Source of the DNA: Pseudonocardiales bacterium
Lineage (GTDB): Bacteria > Actinomycetota > Actinomycetes > Mycobacteriales > Jatrophihabitantaceae
DNA: 5,603 nt
Direction: 5' to 3'
Assembly (NCBI GenBank): GCA_030840415.1
Contig: JAVEEO010000189.1
Coordinates: forward strand, 1 to 5,603
This document shows, piece after piece, positions 5,311 through 5,603 of the stretch. Each line of letters opens with the position of its first letter. Positions within the stretch are counted from its first letter, which is position 1. A program made the translations under genes and the position numbers. The notes under the pieces were generated by a model. The model searched no databases and was not told where the DNA came from. It saw only the letters and a program-made list of their open reading frames with translations.

Positions 5311-5355
5311 GGTCAGCCGCCCGCGCCTGGGTCAGCCGCCAGCGCCTGGGTCAGT
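5311..5355. repeat. 19-bp tandem repeat, two copies plus a third partial
   Basis: GGTCAGCCGCCCGCGCCTG at 5311-5329 is followed directly by a copy at 5330-5348 that differs only at unit position 12 (C to A). A third begins with GGTCAG at 5349. It lies in the 139-base gap between the convergent PHP and sulfurtransferase genes, so it is probably a neutral slippage product. Confidence 0.75.
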
Positions 5356-5410
5356 GGTGCCCGCCGCGGTCGGGGTGCCTGCCTCGGTCGCCCGGGTGAC
5401 CCGTCAATTG

Positions 5411-5603
5411 TCAGCCGGCCCTCCGATCGCCGGTCTCCACCGGCCGGCCCGGGTCGGTGATCCATTCGCTCCATGAACCGGGGTACAACACGGCCTCGAT
5501 ACCGGCCGCCTGCATTGCCAGCACCGTGTGCGCCGCGGTGACTCCGGAGCCGCAGTACACCCCGACCGGCTGGCCCATCGCCTCGGCGCCGCCCTGCGCC
5601 ACG
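5411..5603 (-). CDS. sseA: Rhodanese-type sulfurtransferase, C-terminal part
   Basis: The last 63 complete codons of a gene whose start lies beyond the right edge. Seen: [22 protein letters not shown], then [22 protein letters not shown] and a short basic tail. Known: CG[ST]GVTA is the active-site loop of the catalytic C-terminal rhodanese domain in two-domain mercaptopyruvate/thiosulfate sulfurtransferases (EC 2.8.1.1/2.8.1.2). The cysteine carries the persulfide, and YPGSWSEW follows the fold's last strand. These enzymes move sulfur from mercaptopyruvate or thiosulfate to thiols or cyanide in the cytoplasm. GSGVT favours the SseA (mercaptopyruvate) type over CRKGVT thiosulfate enzymes, but specificity cannot be proved without the rest. 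The first codon in the window is GTG and is surely internal. The gene is convergent with the PHP gene. Confidence 0.9.
   Translation of the reverse strand, partial: VAQGGAEAMGQPVGVYCGSGVTAAHTVLAMQAAGIEAVLYPGSWSEWITDPGRPVETGDRRAG

Overview
The window is GC-rich (roughly 70% by eye), with many GTG starts, weak Shine-Dalgarno signals and several actinobacteria-specific families (DUF3099, a probable DUF3039, a long NPPF methyltransferase, a SigB-type primary-like sigma factor). It therefore comes from an actinobacterial chromosome. The protein styles suggest something near Propionibacteriales, but that is an impression rather than a proof. I see no mobile element, CRISPR array or RNA gene. This looks like core chromosome.

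Layout. The left end on the minus strand carries a small two-helix membrane protein (DUF3099, 71-472). Just downstream of it lie the first seven codons of what looks like a DUF3039 protein (1-22, cut by the window edge). A divergent intergenic region (473-610) separates these from a plus-strand pair: a 526-residue SAM-dependent methyltransferase (611-2191) and, overlapping it by the four bases GTGA, dtd (D-aminoacyl-tRNA deacylase, 2188-2634). A 17-codon ORF (561-614) ends in the same GTGA arrangement at the methyltransferase start and has a TANNNT box six bases upstream of its ATG, so it could be a leaderless leader peptide coupled to the operon.

The 272-base gap at 2635-2906 holds a 14-bp perfect palindrome and a close match to a SigH/SigE/SigR-type promoter (GGAACA-N16-GTTG, 2836-2861). 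After it comes a SigB/HrdB-like sigma factor (2907-4058). Its trailer is rich in hairpins and ends in a 17-bp perfect-stem terminator with a TTCG loop (4138-4182). Next is a stand-alone PHP-domain phosphoesterase with a PolX-like helix-hairpin-helix N-terminus (4258-5271), also apparently leaderless. A convergent intergenic region (5272-5410) with an imperfect hairpin and a 19-bp tandem repeat separates it from the C-terminal end of a rhodanese-type sulfurtransferase on the minus strand (5411 to the window edge).

How the genes fit together. DUF3039, DUF3099 and sigB are neighbours in Mycobacterium tuberculosis (from memory, Rv2708c-Rv2709-Rv2710), and all three are here within 4 kb, with the methyltransferase-dtd pair lying between. 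The putative ECF-type promoter would place the sigma factor in an oxidative or envelope stress cascade, as for mycobacterial sigB. dtd gives tRNA quality control, the sulfurtransferase deals with sulfane sulfur or cyanide, and the PHP protein is probably a metal-dependent nuclease or phosphoesterase. The most interesting material is regulatory: the ECF-type promoter, the leaderless starts, and the GTGA-coupled chain leader ORF > methyltransferase > dtd.
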